This document shows positions 16,563 to 24,270 of a stretch of 64,000 nt of DNA, piece by piece. The stretch's first letter is position 1, and each line of letters starts with the position of its first letter. Source of the DNA: Hyphomonas sp. GTDB lineage: Bacteria > Pseudomonadota > Alphaproteobacteria > Caulobacterales > Hyphomonadaceae. The notes beneath the pieces are model-generated. The model saw only the letters and a list, made by a program, of their open reading frames with translations, was not told the DNA's origin and ran no database searches. A program made the translations under genes and the position numbers. Where the stretch lies: contig NZ_JALHLS010000006.1 of the NCBI RefSeq assembly GCF_022844445.1, positions 124,001-188,000 on the forward strand, in the 5' to 3' direction.

Positions 16563-17573
16563 TCAGACCGACGCAATCGTCTGCTCGATGGCGCCGAAGA
16601 TCGAGTGGCCGGAGGCATCGTTCATTTCGATGCGCACGGTGTCGCCGGGCTTCATGAACGGTGTTTTCGGCGCGCCGTCGCGGATGGTCTCGATCATGCG
16701 GATCTCGGCGATGCAGGAGTAGCCCTGGCCGCCTTCGCTGACCGGTTTGCCGGGACCACCATCCTTGCCCTTGTTGGAGACTGTGCCTGAGCCGACGACC
16801 GTACCGGCCGAGAGCGCACGCGTCTTTGCGGCGTGGGCGACCAGGCGCGGGAGATTGAAGGTCGCGTCCACCGCTGCATTCGCGCGGCCAAATGGCTGGC
16901 CGTTGAGATCGACGCGCAGCGGCAGGTGCACGAGGCCGTCCTGCCAGTTGGGGCCCAACTCGTCCGGCGTCACGGCGACGGGCGAGAAGGCGCTGGCGGG
17001 TTTGGACTGGAAGAAGCCGAAGCCCTTGGCGAGTTCGCCGGGAATGAGGCCGCGCAGCGAGACGTCATTGCAGAGCATGATCAGCTTGATGTGATAGGCC
17101 GCCTCCTCTTCGCTGACGCCCATCGGCACGTCATCGGTGACCACCGCGATCTCGCCTTCCATGTCGCAGCCCCAGGCGGCATCGCCGAGAGGAATCGCGT
17201 CGCGCGGGCCAAGGAAGCCGTCGGAGCCGCCCTGGTACATCAGGGGATCATAGTAGAAGCTTTCCGGCACCTTGTCGCCGCGCGCGGCGCGAACGAGCTC
17301 GACATGGTTGATATAGGCCGAACCGTCCGCCCACTGATAGGCGCGCGGCAAAGGGCTCTCGCAATCATGTTCGTGGAAGCGGAAGGTCGGAACCGAGCCC
17401 AGCTCCACCTGCCCAGCCAGAATTTCCAGTTCCGGCCCGTAGATGCTCCACTTGTCGAGCGCGGCCTGAAGCGTCGGCGCAATGCGCGCGGCGTCGGTGG
17501 CACGTGTCAGGTCGCGGCTGACGACCACGAGGCGGCCATCGCGCGTGCCGTTCCGGAGGGTGGCGAGTTTCAT
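16563..17573 (-). CDS. fumarylacetoacetate hydrolase family protein
   Basis: A 336-residue member of the FAH family (COG0179), which hydrolyses fumarylacetoacetate to fumarate and acetoacetate. Metal-binding and core motifs are present: MYQGGSDGFLGPRD, WGCDMEGEIAVVTDDV (metal-ligand acidic pair), and GSGTVSNKG near the active site. The context (HPPD upstream, acetoacetate CoA transferase downstream) makes true fumarylacetoacetase the likeliest activity. It follows a VOC gene after a 145-base spacer that holds a repeat element. Confidence 0.9.
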   Translation of the reverse strand: MKLATLRNGTRDGRLVVVSRDLTRATDAARIAPTLQAALDKWSIYGPELEILAGQVELGSVPTFRFHEHDCESPLPRAYQWADGSAYINHVELVRAARGDKVPESFYYDPLMYQGGSDGFLGPRDAIPLGDAAWGCDMEGEIAVVTDDVPMGVSEEEAAYHIKLIMLCNDVSLRGLIPGELAKGFGFFQSKPASAFSPVAVTPDELGPNWQDGLVHLPLRVDLNGQPFGRANAAVDATFNLPRLVAHAAKTRALSAGTVVGSGTVSNKGKDGGPGKPVSEGGQGYSCIAEIRMIETIRDGAPKTPFMKPGDTVRIEMNDASGHSIFGAIEQTIASV

Positions 17574-17599
17574 GGAAGCGTTTCCTCTGAGTTTTTAGG

Positions 17600-17712
17600 C
17601 CCCTCTCCCTTGGGAGAGGCGTTGGAGTGAGGGAGCACGCCCTCTCAACAGAATGCAAGCGAGGAAATGTTGCGCGCTCCTCATCCCCGGCCCCTCACCC
17701 AGGGGAGAGGGG
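17600..17712. repeat. inverted palindromic repeat element (REP/MITE-like)
   Basis: The left end has CCTCTCCC-TT-GGGAGAGG (17602-17619) followed by a GTTGGAGTGAGGG segment. The right end, read on the other strand, begins CCCCTCTCCCCTGGGTGAGG and continues GGCCGGGGATGAGGA. The two ends are thus similar over about 35 bases in inverted orientation around a 40-base centre. This fits the small palindromic elements scattered in alphaproteobacterial chromosomes; it lies between two genes of the tyrosine operon. Confidence 0.7.
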
Positions 17713-17718
17713 AGCAGG

Positions 17719-18267
17719 TCAGCTTTCTTCCCGGATCTTCTCGTGCAGCCACGCCGCATGGCGCGGGGCTTTCTTCGTGGCGGTCCATTCGTCGATCATC
17801 GGCTGGGCGACGGATTTGAGCTGCGCCATCTGGTCGGGCGTGCCGATGTCGGCAGCCAGTTCCAGGCGGTGACCGTTGGGGTCGAAGAAGTAGATCGACT
17901 TGAAGATGCCATGATGCGTCGGGCCGAGCACGTCGATGCCGAGCGACTCAAGATGCGACTTGGCGGCGCGGAGTTCTTCGAGACTGCCGAGGCGCAGGGC
18001 GATGTGCTGGACCCAGATCGGCGTGTTCGGGTCGCGGCCCATTTCCGGCTGCTCGGGCAACTCGAAGAAGGCGAGCACGTTGCCATTCCCGGCATCCAGG
18101 AAGATGTGCATGTAGGGATCATAGGCGCCGGTCGAGGGCACATGGTCCTCGGCAATCGCCAGCTGGAAATCCATGCCGAGCGTCTTCTGGTAGAACTCCA
18201 CCGTCTCCTTCGCATCCTTGCAGCGATAGGCGACGTGGTGGACGCCGCGAAGTTTGGGGGCTGCCAT
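17719..18267 (-). CDS. VOC (glyoxalase-fold) family protein
   Basis: A 182-residue vicinal-oxygen-chelate protein: LRGVHHVAYRCKDAKETVEFYQ at the start and VQHIALRLGSLEELRAAKSHL plus FDPNGHRLELAADIG in the second half, giving the usual His/Glu metal ligands. It sits between HPPD and the fumarylacetoacetase-family gene with its ATG overlapping the HPPD TGA (TGATG). It could be an isomerase or dioxygenase taking part in ring cleavage, or a thioesterase-like helper; the substrate cannot be told from sequence. Confidence 0.88.
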   Translation of the reverse strand: MAAPKLRGVHHVAYRCKDAKETVEFYQKTLGMDFQLAIAEDHVPSTGAYDPYMHIFLDAGNGNVLAFFELPEQPEMGRDPNTPIWVQHIALRLGSLEELRAAKSHLESLGIDVLGPTHHGIFKSIYFFDPNGHRLELAADIGTPDQMAQLKSVAQPMIDEWTATKKAPRHAAWLHEKIREES

Positions 18268-19367
18268 CACACTTTCTCCTTCACCGCCAGCACGCCGCGC
18301 TCGACCTGGTCGCGTTCGATGGATTCGAACAGGGCCTTGAAGTTACCTTCGCCGAAGCCTTCCTTGTAGTCGCCTTTGCGCTGGATGAATTCGAAAAAGA
18401 CCGGGCCGATCTGCGGCTGCGCGAATATCTGCAGCAGCAGACGCGGCTCGCCGCCCTCGGTCGTGCCGTCAAGCAGCAGGCCGCGCGCCTTGAGACCGGC
18501 GACGTTCTCGCCGTGGCCCGGCAGGCGGGCGTCGAGCATCTTGTAATAGGTCTCCGGCGGCGCCGTCATGAAGGGCACGCCGCGCTTCTTCAGGTCGTCC
18601 CAGCAGGTATAGAGATCGTCGCAGATAAGCGCGATGTGCTGGATGCCTTCGCCATTGAACTCGCGCAGGAATTCCTCGATCTGGCCGCCGCCGCCCTTGC
18701 CTTCCTCGTTCAGAGGTATGCGGATTTTCCCATCCGGCGCGGTGAGCGCCTTGGAGGTCAGGCCCGTATATTCGCCCTTGATGTCGAAGTAGCGGATCTC
18801 GCGGAAATTGAAGAGGGTCTCGTAGAAGTCCGCCCAGTATTTCATCCGCCCGCCATAAACGTTGTGGGTCAGGTGATCGATCACCTTGAAGCCCGCGCCG
18901 ACGGGGTGGCGGTTGACGCCCGGAAGATACTCGAAATCGATATCATAGATCGACAGCTCGCCCGCGCCTGAATCGTAGCGGTCGATCAGGTAGATGATCG
19001 AATTGCCGATGCCGCGGATGCCGGGGATGTGCAGTTCCATGGGGCCAGTCTTCGCCTCGACCGGCTCGCCGCCCTGCTTCAGAAGGTGGTCATAGGCGGC
19101 GCGGGCGTTCTTCACGCGGAAGCCCATGCCGCAGGCGGACGGGCCATGCTCGCGCGAGAAATACCAGGCGGCGGAGTTTGGCTCGTAGTTGGTGATCAGG
19201 TTAATGCCGCCCTGGCGCCAGAGTTCGACATCCTTGGACCGGTGGCGGGCAACCTTTGTGAAGCCCATGGTTTCGAAGACGGGCTCCAGCACACCCTTCG
19301 TCGGGGCGGAAAACTCGATGAACTCAAATCCGTCGAGACCGGCGGGATTGTCGAAAAGATCGGCCAT
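18267..19367 (-). CDS. hppD: 4-hydroxyphenylpyruvate dioxygenase
   Basis: A 366-residue HPPD that turns 4-hydroxyphenylpyruvate into homogentisate using Fe(II) and O2. The start [16 protein letters not shown] is typical. The iron ligands lie in IDHLTHNV (His), [10 protein letters not shown] (His) and [10 protein letters not shown] (Glu), and the closing motif [18 protein letters not shown] is the family's C-terminal gate helix. The ATG at 19367 is preferred over ones at 19382 and 19397. It is the first gene of the catabolic operon and is divergent from a MarR gene with a palindromic site between. Confidence 0.97.
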   Translation of the reverse strand: MADLFDNPAGLDGFEFIEFSAPTKGVLEPVFETMGFTKVARHRSKDVELWRQGGINLITNYEPNSAAWYFSREHGPSACGMGFRVKNARAAYDHLLKQGGEPVEAKTGPMELHIPGIRGIGNSIIYLIDRYDSGAGELSIYDIDFEYLPGVNRHPVGAGFKVIDHLTHNVYGGRMKYWADFYETLFNFREIRYFDIKGEYTGLTSKALTAPDGKIRIPLNEEGKGGGGQIEEFLREFNGEGIQHIALICDDLYTCWDDLKKRGVPFMTAPPETYYKMLDARLPGHGENVAGLKARGLLLDGTTEGGEPRLLLQIFAQPQIGPVFFEFIQRKGDYKEGFGEGNFKALFESIERDQVERGVLAVKEKV

Positions 19368-19401
19368 GGCAAAGGTTCCCATCTTGCAAGGCTGCAACAG
19401 A

Positions 19402-19419
19402 TAGTTTCATATGTAACTA
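19402..19419. promoter_or_regulatory. candidate MarR operator between hppD and marR genes
   Basis: TAGTTTCATATGTAACTA is an 18-bp palindrome with one mismatched pair, in an AT-rich patch 35 bases before the HPPD start and 38 bases before the MarR start. Its size, symmetry and position suit a MarR dimer controlling both genes. Confidence 0.65.
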
Positions 19420-19456
19420 ATTTCGCTTCCCCCTGCAAGCGACAGACGAGGACAGA

Positions 19457-19924
19457 ATGCCCGAAAAGCCCGCCGCCGCCACTCTGCGCCTGTCGACCTT
19501 CCTGCCGTTCCGCCTGTCAGTGCTGTCGAACGCCATCTCGCAGCGGATAGCTGAACTGTACGACCGCGAGTTCGGCCTCTCGGTCTGGCAATGGCGCGTC
19601 ATGGCGGTGACGGCGGACACGCCGGGCATCAGCGCCACCGAGATCGGCCAGCGCACGCAGATGGACAAGGTGGCGGTGAGCCGCGCGGTCGCCGGCCTGA
19701 TTGAGATGGGCTACCTGGAGCGGCGTCCGTCCACGGACGATGCGCGCCGGTCGAACCTCGTCCTGACACCGGCGGGGCTGGGCATCTACGACCTCATCGT
19801 GCCGCTGGCGCTCGCCGAGGAGGCCCGCCTGGTAAGTGCACTGTCTGACAAGGAACAGACCGAACTCGCCCGGCTGATGGGCAAGCTGGCGGGTGCTTCG
19901 TCGCCGGACCGGGAATTGTGGTGA
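19457..19924 (+). CDS. MarR family regulator, probable controller of tyrosine catabolism
   Basis: A 155-residue MarR protein: LPFRLSVLSNAISQRIAELYDREFGLSVWQWRVMAV, then the recognition part GISATEIGQRTQMDKVAVSRAVAGLIEMGYLERR and wing PSTDDARRSNLVLTPAG. It is divergent from hppD with a shared 89-base promoter region holding a palindrome, so repression of the HPPD operon with an aromatic effector is the natural guess. MarR-type control of homogentisate and tyrosine pathways is known in proteobacteria; this exact pairing is inference. Confidence 0.92.
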   Translation: MPEKPAAATLRLSTFLPFRLSVLSNAISQRIAELYDREFGLSVWQWRVMAVTADTPGISATEIGQRTQMDKVAVSRAVAGLIEMGYLERRPSTDDARRSNLVLTPAGLGIYDLIVPLALAEEARLVSALSDKEQTELARLMGKLAGASSPDRELW

Positions 19925-19927
19925 GGC

Positions 19928-20905
19928 CTAGCCTGCCCGGCGTCGGCGCTGGCGCAGGTTGCGCGAAACGGGGCCGTCTTCTTCCAGCGTGAAACGTTCG
20001 ACGAGGCGCGCGATGAAGGCCGACAGCTGATCCCGGATCTCGTAGGGTGCTTCCATCGGCAGGAAATGCGAAGTTCCGCGCACAGCACGCATCATCAGAG
20101 ACGGATTCTTCTGGATAATCTCGGCACGGACCTTGTCGGAGATCACCGAGTCCCGGTTCGGCCGAAGGATGACGATGGGGATCTTCTTCTTGCGGACCTT
20201 GGCGAGCGCGCTCCAGGGCGCGTTGCGCTGGGCGGTGAAGGTCTTGGCTTCCCATTTCGGCGTGCAGAGCAGTTTCCAGCGCTGCTTCTCGGCGTCGGCG
20301 GCGCCATTGTCGGCGCGGTCGAGACCGTCGAGCAAGTAATCTGCGAGGAAAGGCTCGCGCCAGGATTTGAAGGCGGCCTTGCCGGAATAGCCGTCCAGCG
20401 CTTCGCGAAAGGAGCTGAACTCGCCGCGGCGCTTGCGGGCGCGCGCGGCCATGCCGTTGCGCGCGATCAGCCAGTTCATCGGAGGGAAGACATGGTTCCA
20501 GAAATAGGTGCGGCGCGAGAGGATCACCGGGTCGGCGAGCACGAGGCCTTTCACGAGGTCCGGCCGCTTGCCGGCAACGAGCAGCGCGACGCAGCCGCCC
20601 ATCGAATGGCCGCCGAGCACGACGCCCTGCGGCGCCTCGTTCTCGAGGAACTCGATCACGTCATCGCGGTATTTGTTCCAGGACGCGAGACCGCCCTTGG
20701 ACGGCATCGTCGAACGGCCATGGCCGCGCATGTCGAGCGCGGCAACTCGTGCGCGTAGGCCGAGCGGCGCCAGCATCGACTGGTAGGTCATTGCGTTGAA
20801 GCCGGTCGCGTGGAGCCAGACGGCGGCAAACGGCTTTATCGGATCGCCGAACTCTATGCCGGCCATCTGCCCGCCGGACTTCATGTCTTCGCGGAAACGG
20901 CGCAT
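19928..20905 (-). CDS. alpha/beta hydrolase
   Basis: A 325-residue alpha/beta-hydrolase-fold enzyme. The nucleophile elbow is GGHSMGGCVAL, an oxyanion-region motif is VWLHATGFNAMTYQ, and the catalytic His is in GTSHFLPMEAP near the C-terminus. A basic tail (RNLRQRRRRAG) ends it. Its start overlaps the stop of the DUF4197 gene (TGATG), so the two are coupled. The substrate is unknown; esterase or lipase-like activity is likely. Confidence 0.88.
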   Translation of the reverse strand: MRRFREDMKSGGQMAGIEFGDPIKPFAAVWLHATGFNAMTYQSMLAPLGLRARVAALDMRGHGRSTMPSKGGLASWNKYRDDVIEFLENEAPQGVVLGGHSMGGCVALLVAGKRPDLVKGLVLADPVILSRRTYFWNHVFPPMNWLIARNGMAARARKRRGEFSSFREALDGYSGKAAFKSWREPFLADYLLDGLDRADNGAADAEKQRWKLLCTPKWEAKTFTAQRNAPWSALAKVRKKKIPIVILRPNRDSVISDKVRAEIIQKNPSLMMRAVRGTSHFLPMEAPYEIRDQLSAFIARLVERFTLEEDGPVSRNLRQRRRRAG

Positions 20906-21627
20906 CAGGCGGCAGCTCCAAACACCTTGCGGAGCAGGTCGGTCGTGCGCGCCACTGGATTCTCCCGGATCTTCTTCTCCTCTTCGGCCACATAGAGGAA
21001 GATGCCGTCAAGCCCGAGACCCACCGCGTGCGACGTCAGATCCGCTTGCAAGCTTGAGGTGGCGCCGCCGAGGCCGGCGCTCGCTGCATAGGACTCCAGC
21101 GCGGTGAAGGCGCCGGACTGGGCGAGCGCGGTGCGCACATGCGGGGTGAATGCAGCCTTCAGCTGCGATTCCGTCCGGGTCCGGAGGAAATCGGTGGCGG
21201 CAGTATCACCGCCGCGAAGGATGCCGAGCGCGTCCTCAATGGTCATGCTGCGCACCGCATTGACGATCAGGCTGCGCGCTTCGGGCACGGCCGCTTCGGC
21301 GGCGCGGTTGAGGCGCAGCTCGACATCATCCAGGGGGCCGCTGGCACCGATAACGGCGAGATTTTTCTGGAGGCTGCGATACGTCTGAGGCAGCGGGATG
21401 CGTACACGCGGATCGCCGAAATACCCATTCTCCTTACCGAGGCGGACGGCGACGTTGCCGGTGCCAAGGGTGAGCGCTTCGCGCAGGCCGGCGTCGATTT
21501 CGCCCAGCGTCAGTTCGCCCGAGGGCTGGGTGAGGATGCCGCCGAGGACCGGGCCATAGGCCCCGGCCGATTCGCAGCCTGCCGGAAGCATCGCAAGAAC
21601 CAGAGCCGCCAGGATTCCAGGTTTCAT
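20905..21627 (-). CDS. DUF4197 lipoprotein
   Basis: A 240-residue protein with a lipoprotein signal (LALVLAMLPAGC-type, lipobox PAGC at Cys18). The mature part is helical and carries the DUF4197 pattern: GLREALTLGTGNVAVRLGKENGYFGDPRVRIPLP and, near the end, LDGIFLYVAEEEKKIRENPVARTTDLLRKVFG. Members occur in the envelope of many proteobacteria with unknown function. It is coupled to the hydrolase downstream. Confidence 0.9.
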   Translation of the reverse strand: MKPGILAALVLAMLPAGCESAGAYGPVLGGILTQPSGELTLGEIDAGLREALTLGTGNVAVRLGKENGYFGDPRVRIPLPQTYRSLQKNLAVIGASGPLDDVELRLNRAAEAAVPEARSLIVNAVRSMTIEDALGILRGGDTAATDFLRTRTESQLKAAFTPHVRTALAQSGAFTALESYAASAGLGGATSSLQADLTSHAVGLGLDGIFLYVAEEEKKIRENPVARTTDLLRKVFGAAA

Positions 21628-21764
21628 GCTTTCAAACTCCCAAGGCCGTCCGGAAACGGTTACGCAACACGCGCAGACCCTACAGGAGGGATTCCCGGAA
21701 ATGAAGGGCGCGTGCGCCCCTCCGCTGTGGAAGTTCGCCTTACCGGGATTTCACAAAAGGCCTA

Positions 21765-21784
21765 TTGACCACGCATGTAGTCAA
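21765..21784. promoter_or_regulatory. BlaI-type operator, copy 1
   Basis: TTGACCACGCATGTAGTCAA is an imperfect palindrome of the GACTACA-TGTAGTC class bound by BlaI/MecI proteins. It lies 38 bases before blaI and is nearly identical to a second copy 24 bases further on. Confidence 0.75.
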
Positions 21785-21790
21785 TATTAG

Positions 21791-21806
21791 GACCACGCCT
21801 GTAGTC
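21791..21806. promoter_or_regulatory. BlaI-type operator, copy 2
   Basis: GACCACGCCTGTAGTC matches copy 1 at 15 of 16 positions and lies 15 bases before the blaI ATG. The two sites start 24 bases apart, which would let two repressor dimers sit near each other on the helix. Confidence 0.75.
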
Positions 21807-21821
21807 ATATACAGGTGGCAG

Positions 21822-22187
21822 ATGGCGCAGATTTCCGCATCCGAACTGGAGGTCATGGACGTGCTCTGGGCGCGGCCGGGCCTCGCGGCCAGTGACGTCC
21901 ACGAAGCGCTCGGTGACGGGCGCGACTGGAACATCCGCACGGTCAAAACCTTCCTCGCCCGGCTCGTCGAAAAGGGCGCGCTTCGGACCGAAGAAGATGG
22001 CCGGCGCTATCTCTATTACCCCGCCATCAAGGAAGACGAATACAAGGCCGAGGCCGCGACGCAGTTCATCGACCGCGTCTTCTCCGGCCGCGCCGCCCCG
22101 CTGGTGGCCCACCTTGCCGACAGCCGCGGCCTGACCAGCGAAGACATTGCCGAACTCGAGAAACTCCTGGGGGAGCTGAAGAAATGA
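21822..22187 (+). CDS. BlaI/MecI/CopY family repressor
   Basis: A 121-residue winged-helix repressor: MAQISASELEVMDVLWARPGLAASDVHEAL, then NIRTVKTFLARLVEKGALRTEEDGRRYLYYP. BlaI-type repressors are cut when a partner M56 membrane protease senses a signal. The start at 21822 is set by a GGTGG ribosome site; an upstream in-frame ATG would put the two operators inside the gene. Its TGA overlaps the blaR1-like ATG (ATGA), so both proteins are made together. Confidence 0.95.
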   Translation: MAQISASELEVMDVLWARPGLAASDVHEALGDGRDWNIRTVKTFLARLVEKGALRTEEDGRRYLYYPAIKEDEYKAEAATQFIDRVFSGRAAPLVAHLADSRGLTSEDIAELEKLLGELKK

Positions 22188-24217
22188 TCCATGCGGTCCT
22201 CAACGGAGATGTCTCCCACGCCCTCGAAACGCTGCTCGCCGTCTCGCTGCTGATCCTTGTCGTGCTGATGCTGCGCCGCACGGTCTCGCGTCAGTTCGGC
22301 GCCGGCGTCGTCTACATGCTGTGGGCGATTCCGGTCTTGCGCTTCTTCCTTCCGCCGCTGCAGACCCCCGTGTCGGTTCTGAACCTCGACTTCGGTGCCT
22401 TTGCAAAGCCAGCCGCCCAGCCGGCCCTGGTTGCGGCCGCAGATACGAGCGAACGCGGCGTCATGCTGCACGCCGGCACACCCGGCGCCGAGCCGCTCAC
22501 CGCAGCCGTCCCGGCGGACGTCATGGCGCCCGCGGCGTGGACGGATGATCTTCTGGCGCTGGCGCTGCTGGCAGGTGTCGCCGCCTGGATTGCTGGCGCC
22601 CTGTTCCTTGCCGCTCGCAGTTTCTATTCTCACTGGCGCTTCATGCAGACGGTTGACCGCGAAGCGATGCCGGTCTCGGCGCCCATGGCAGACCTCGTTG
22701 CCCGCCTTGCGCAGGAAACCGGCCTTCGCCGTCCGCCGCGCCTTATCGCGAGCCTGATTTCCCGCGGTCCGTTTGTGACCGGACTTTTCCGCCCCGTTGT
22801 CGTGATGCCGGCCTGGTTCGAGGACGACTACACGCCAGCGGAGGCACGCGCCGCTCTCGCCCATGAACTGATGCATGTGCGCCGCGGCGATCTCTGGGCC
22901 TTGCAGGTCTCTGAACTCTTCGTGGCGGCGATGTGGTTCAACCCGCTGGCTTACATTGCCCGGAATGCGTTCCGGACAGATCAGGAAGCCGCCTGCGACG
23001 CTGATGTCCTGGCCCGCTGCCAGACGAGTCCGCACGCCTACGGGTCCACGCTCATCAAGGCGGCCCGGCTGCACCTGCCCGAACCTGCAATTGCCGCAGG
23101 CCGTCTGCCCCTGACCCACGCCCTCAAGGAAAGACTGACCCGCATGACCTACCCCGCCCCCTCGTCCCGCCGCCGCATGATCGGCTTCGGCGCGGCCTGC
23201 CTGTTCGGCGTCTCGACGCTGGCCATCACCGCCTCGGTTGCCGCGGCCGCTGAGCCGACAGAGACCGAGACCCACGAAATCCGCGTGGAGTCCGATACGC
23301 TCCTGATCACCAGCGAGAAGACCGATCGCCAGATCGTGATGCTTGGCGACCCGATGGCCAAAGTGATGCCGGTTCCGGACGAGCCGCCGGAGATCGCAGA
23401 ACTGCACCGCCTGATCGAACTGGACGTGGCTGAACTGACGGGACCGGACGTCCTCGGCCCGGTCATCGAGATGCATGAAAGTGCGGATTGGGAAGAATTC
23501 GGCCGGTTGGGCGAAGAACTTGGTCAGCTGCACGCCAGCCTCAATGACGAGATTTTTGAAGAGACCGTCACCGAAGAAAATGGCAAGCGCATCGTCAAGC
23601 GCATGGTCGTCAATGGCAAGGAAATGACAGAGGCCGAGCGTGAAGCCCTGGTCGCCAAGATCGAGGCCAAGGCCGCTGAACTGGAAGCCAGGATGGAAGC
23701 CCGAGAAGCGGCCATCGGCGACCATGAAAAAGCGGTCGATCACAAGGTCAGGCTGCTTGAGAAGCGCATCGAAGCCCGCACCGGCGAAATCGAACGGATC
23801 ATGGAAGAGCGCTTCGGTGCCGATTTTGAAGCGAAGGTCGAAGCCCAGGCCGAGCTGATCGAATATCTCGTCGAAACCTGCGAAGGTGCCAACCTCAATG
23901 CCGGCGAGACGCGCATCATCGAGCGCGCCGATGCTCAGGGCGAAGTCTTCCGCCTCGCCTGTGTCGAAGGCGACCGCGCCAACCTCAAGGCTGCCTCGAC
24001 CCTCGCCGCAGTCGATTCCCATCCAGGCATCACGCCAGCCGAGAAAGCCGCGTTCAAGGCCGCAGCCGAAGGCCAGAAACGCAAGCACGTCATGGTGATC
24101 CGCAGCGACTCGTCTGAAGCGCCTGTGGCCCCCGCGCCGCCCGCTCCGCCTTCCGCTCTGGAAGGTGCGCCGGCAAGACCGGCGGCACCGGTCCCGCCGG
24201 AGCCGAGTGATCGATAG
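22184..24217 (+). CDS. BlaR1-like M56 family metallopeptidase with coiled-coil sensor
   Basis: A 677-residue membrane zinc protease of the M56 family. Hydrophobic helices lie near residues 15-35, 40-60 and 125-150; the catalytic HELMH is at 227-231 with the third ligand Glu268 in DQEAACDADV; a last helix is at about 330-350. Instead of the penicillin-binding domain of BlaR1, residues 355-677 form an exported acidic region with a long coiled coil (about 450-560, rich in EAKAAELEARMEAREAA-type heptads) and a Pro/Ala tail. It should sense an unknown envelope signal and cut the co-encoded repressor. Confidence 0.92.
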   Translation: MIHAVLNGDVSHALETLLAVSLLILVVLMLRRTVSRQFGAGVVYMLWAIPVLRFFLPPLQTPVSVLNLDFGAFAKPAAQPALVAAADTSERGVMLHAGTPGAEPLTAAVPADVMAPAAWTDDLLALALLAGVAAWIAGALFLAARSFYSHWRFMQTVDREAMPVSAPMADLVARLAQETGLRRPPRLIASLISRGPFVTGLFRPVVVMPAWFEDDYTPAEARAALAHELMHVRRGDLWALQVSELFVAAMWFNPLAYIARNAFRTDQEAACDADVLARCQTSPHAYGSTLIKAARLHLPEPAIAAGRLPLTHALKERLTRMTYPAPSSRRRMIGFGAACLFGVSTLAITASVAAAAEPTETETHEIRVESDTLLITSEKTDRQIVMLGDPMAKVMPVPDEPPEIAELHRLIELDVAELTGPDVLGPVIEMHESADWEEFGRLGEELGQLHASLNDEIFEETVTEENGKRIVKRMVVNGKEMTEAEREALVAKIEAKAAELEARMEAREAAIGDHEKAVDHKVRLLEKRIEARTGEIERIMEERFGADFEAKVEAQAELIEYLVETCEGANLNAGETRIIERADAQGEVFRLACVEGDRANLKAASTLAAVDSHPGITPAEKAAFKAAAEGQKRKHVMVIRSDSSEAPVAPAPPAPPSALEGAPARPAAPVPPEPSDR

Positions 24218-24270
24218 GCGAAAACATACTGAGAACACCGTCTGCTTCGACCTTCAACAGGACTCCAAAA

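Noticed and set aside
22016-24238. 740-residue frame antisense to the BlaR1-like gene
   Set aside because: No motif, and the sense strand carries HELMH and overlaps blaI as expected.
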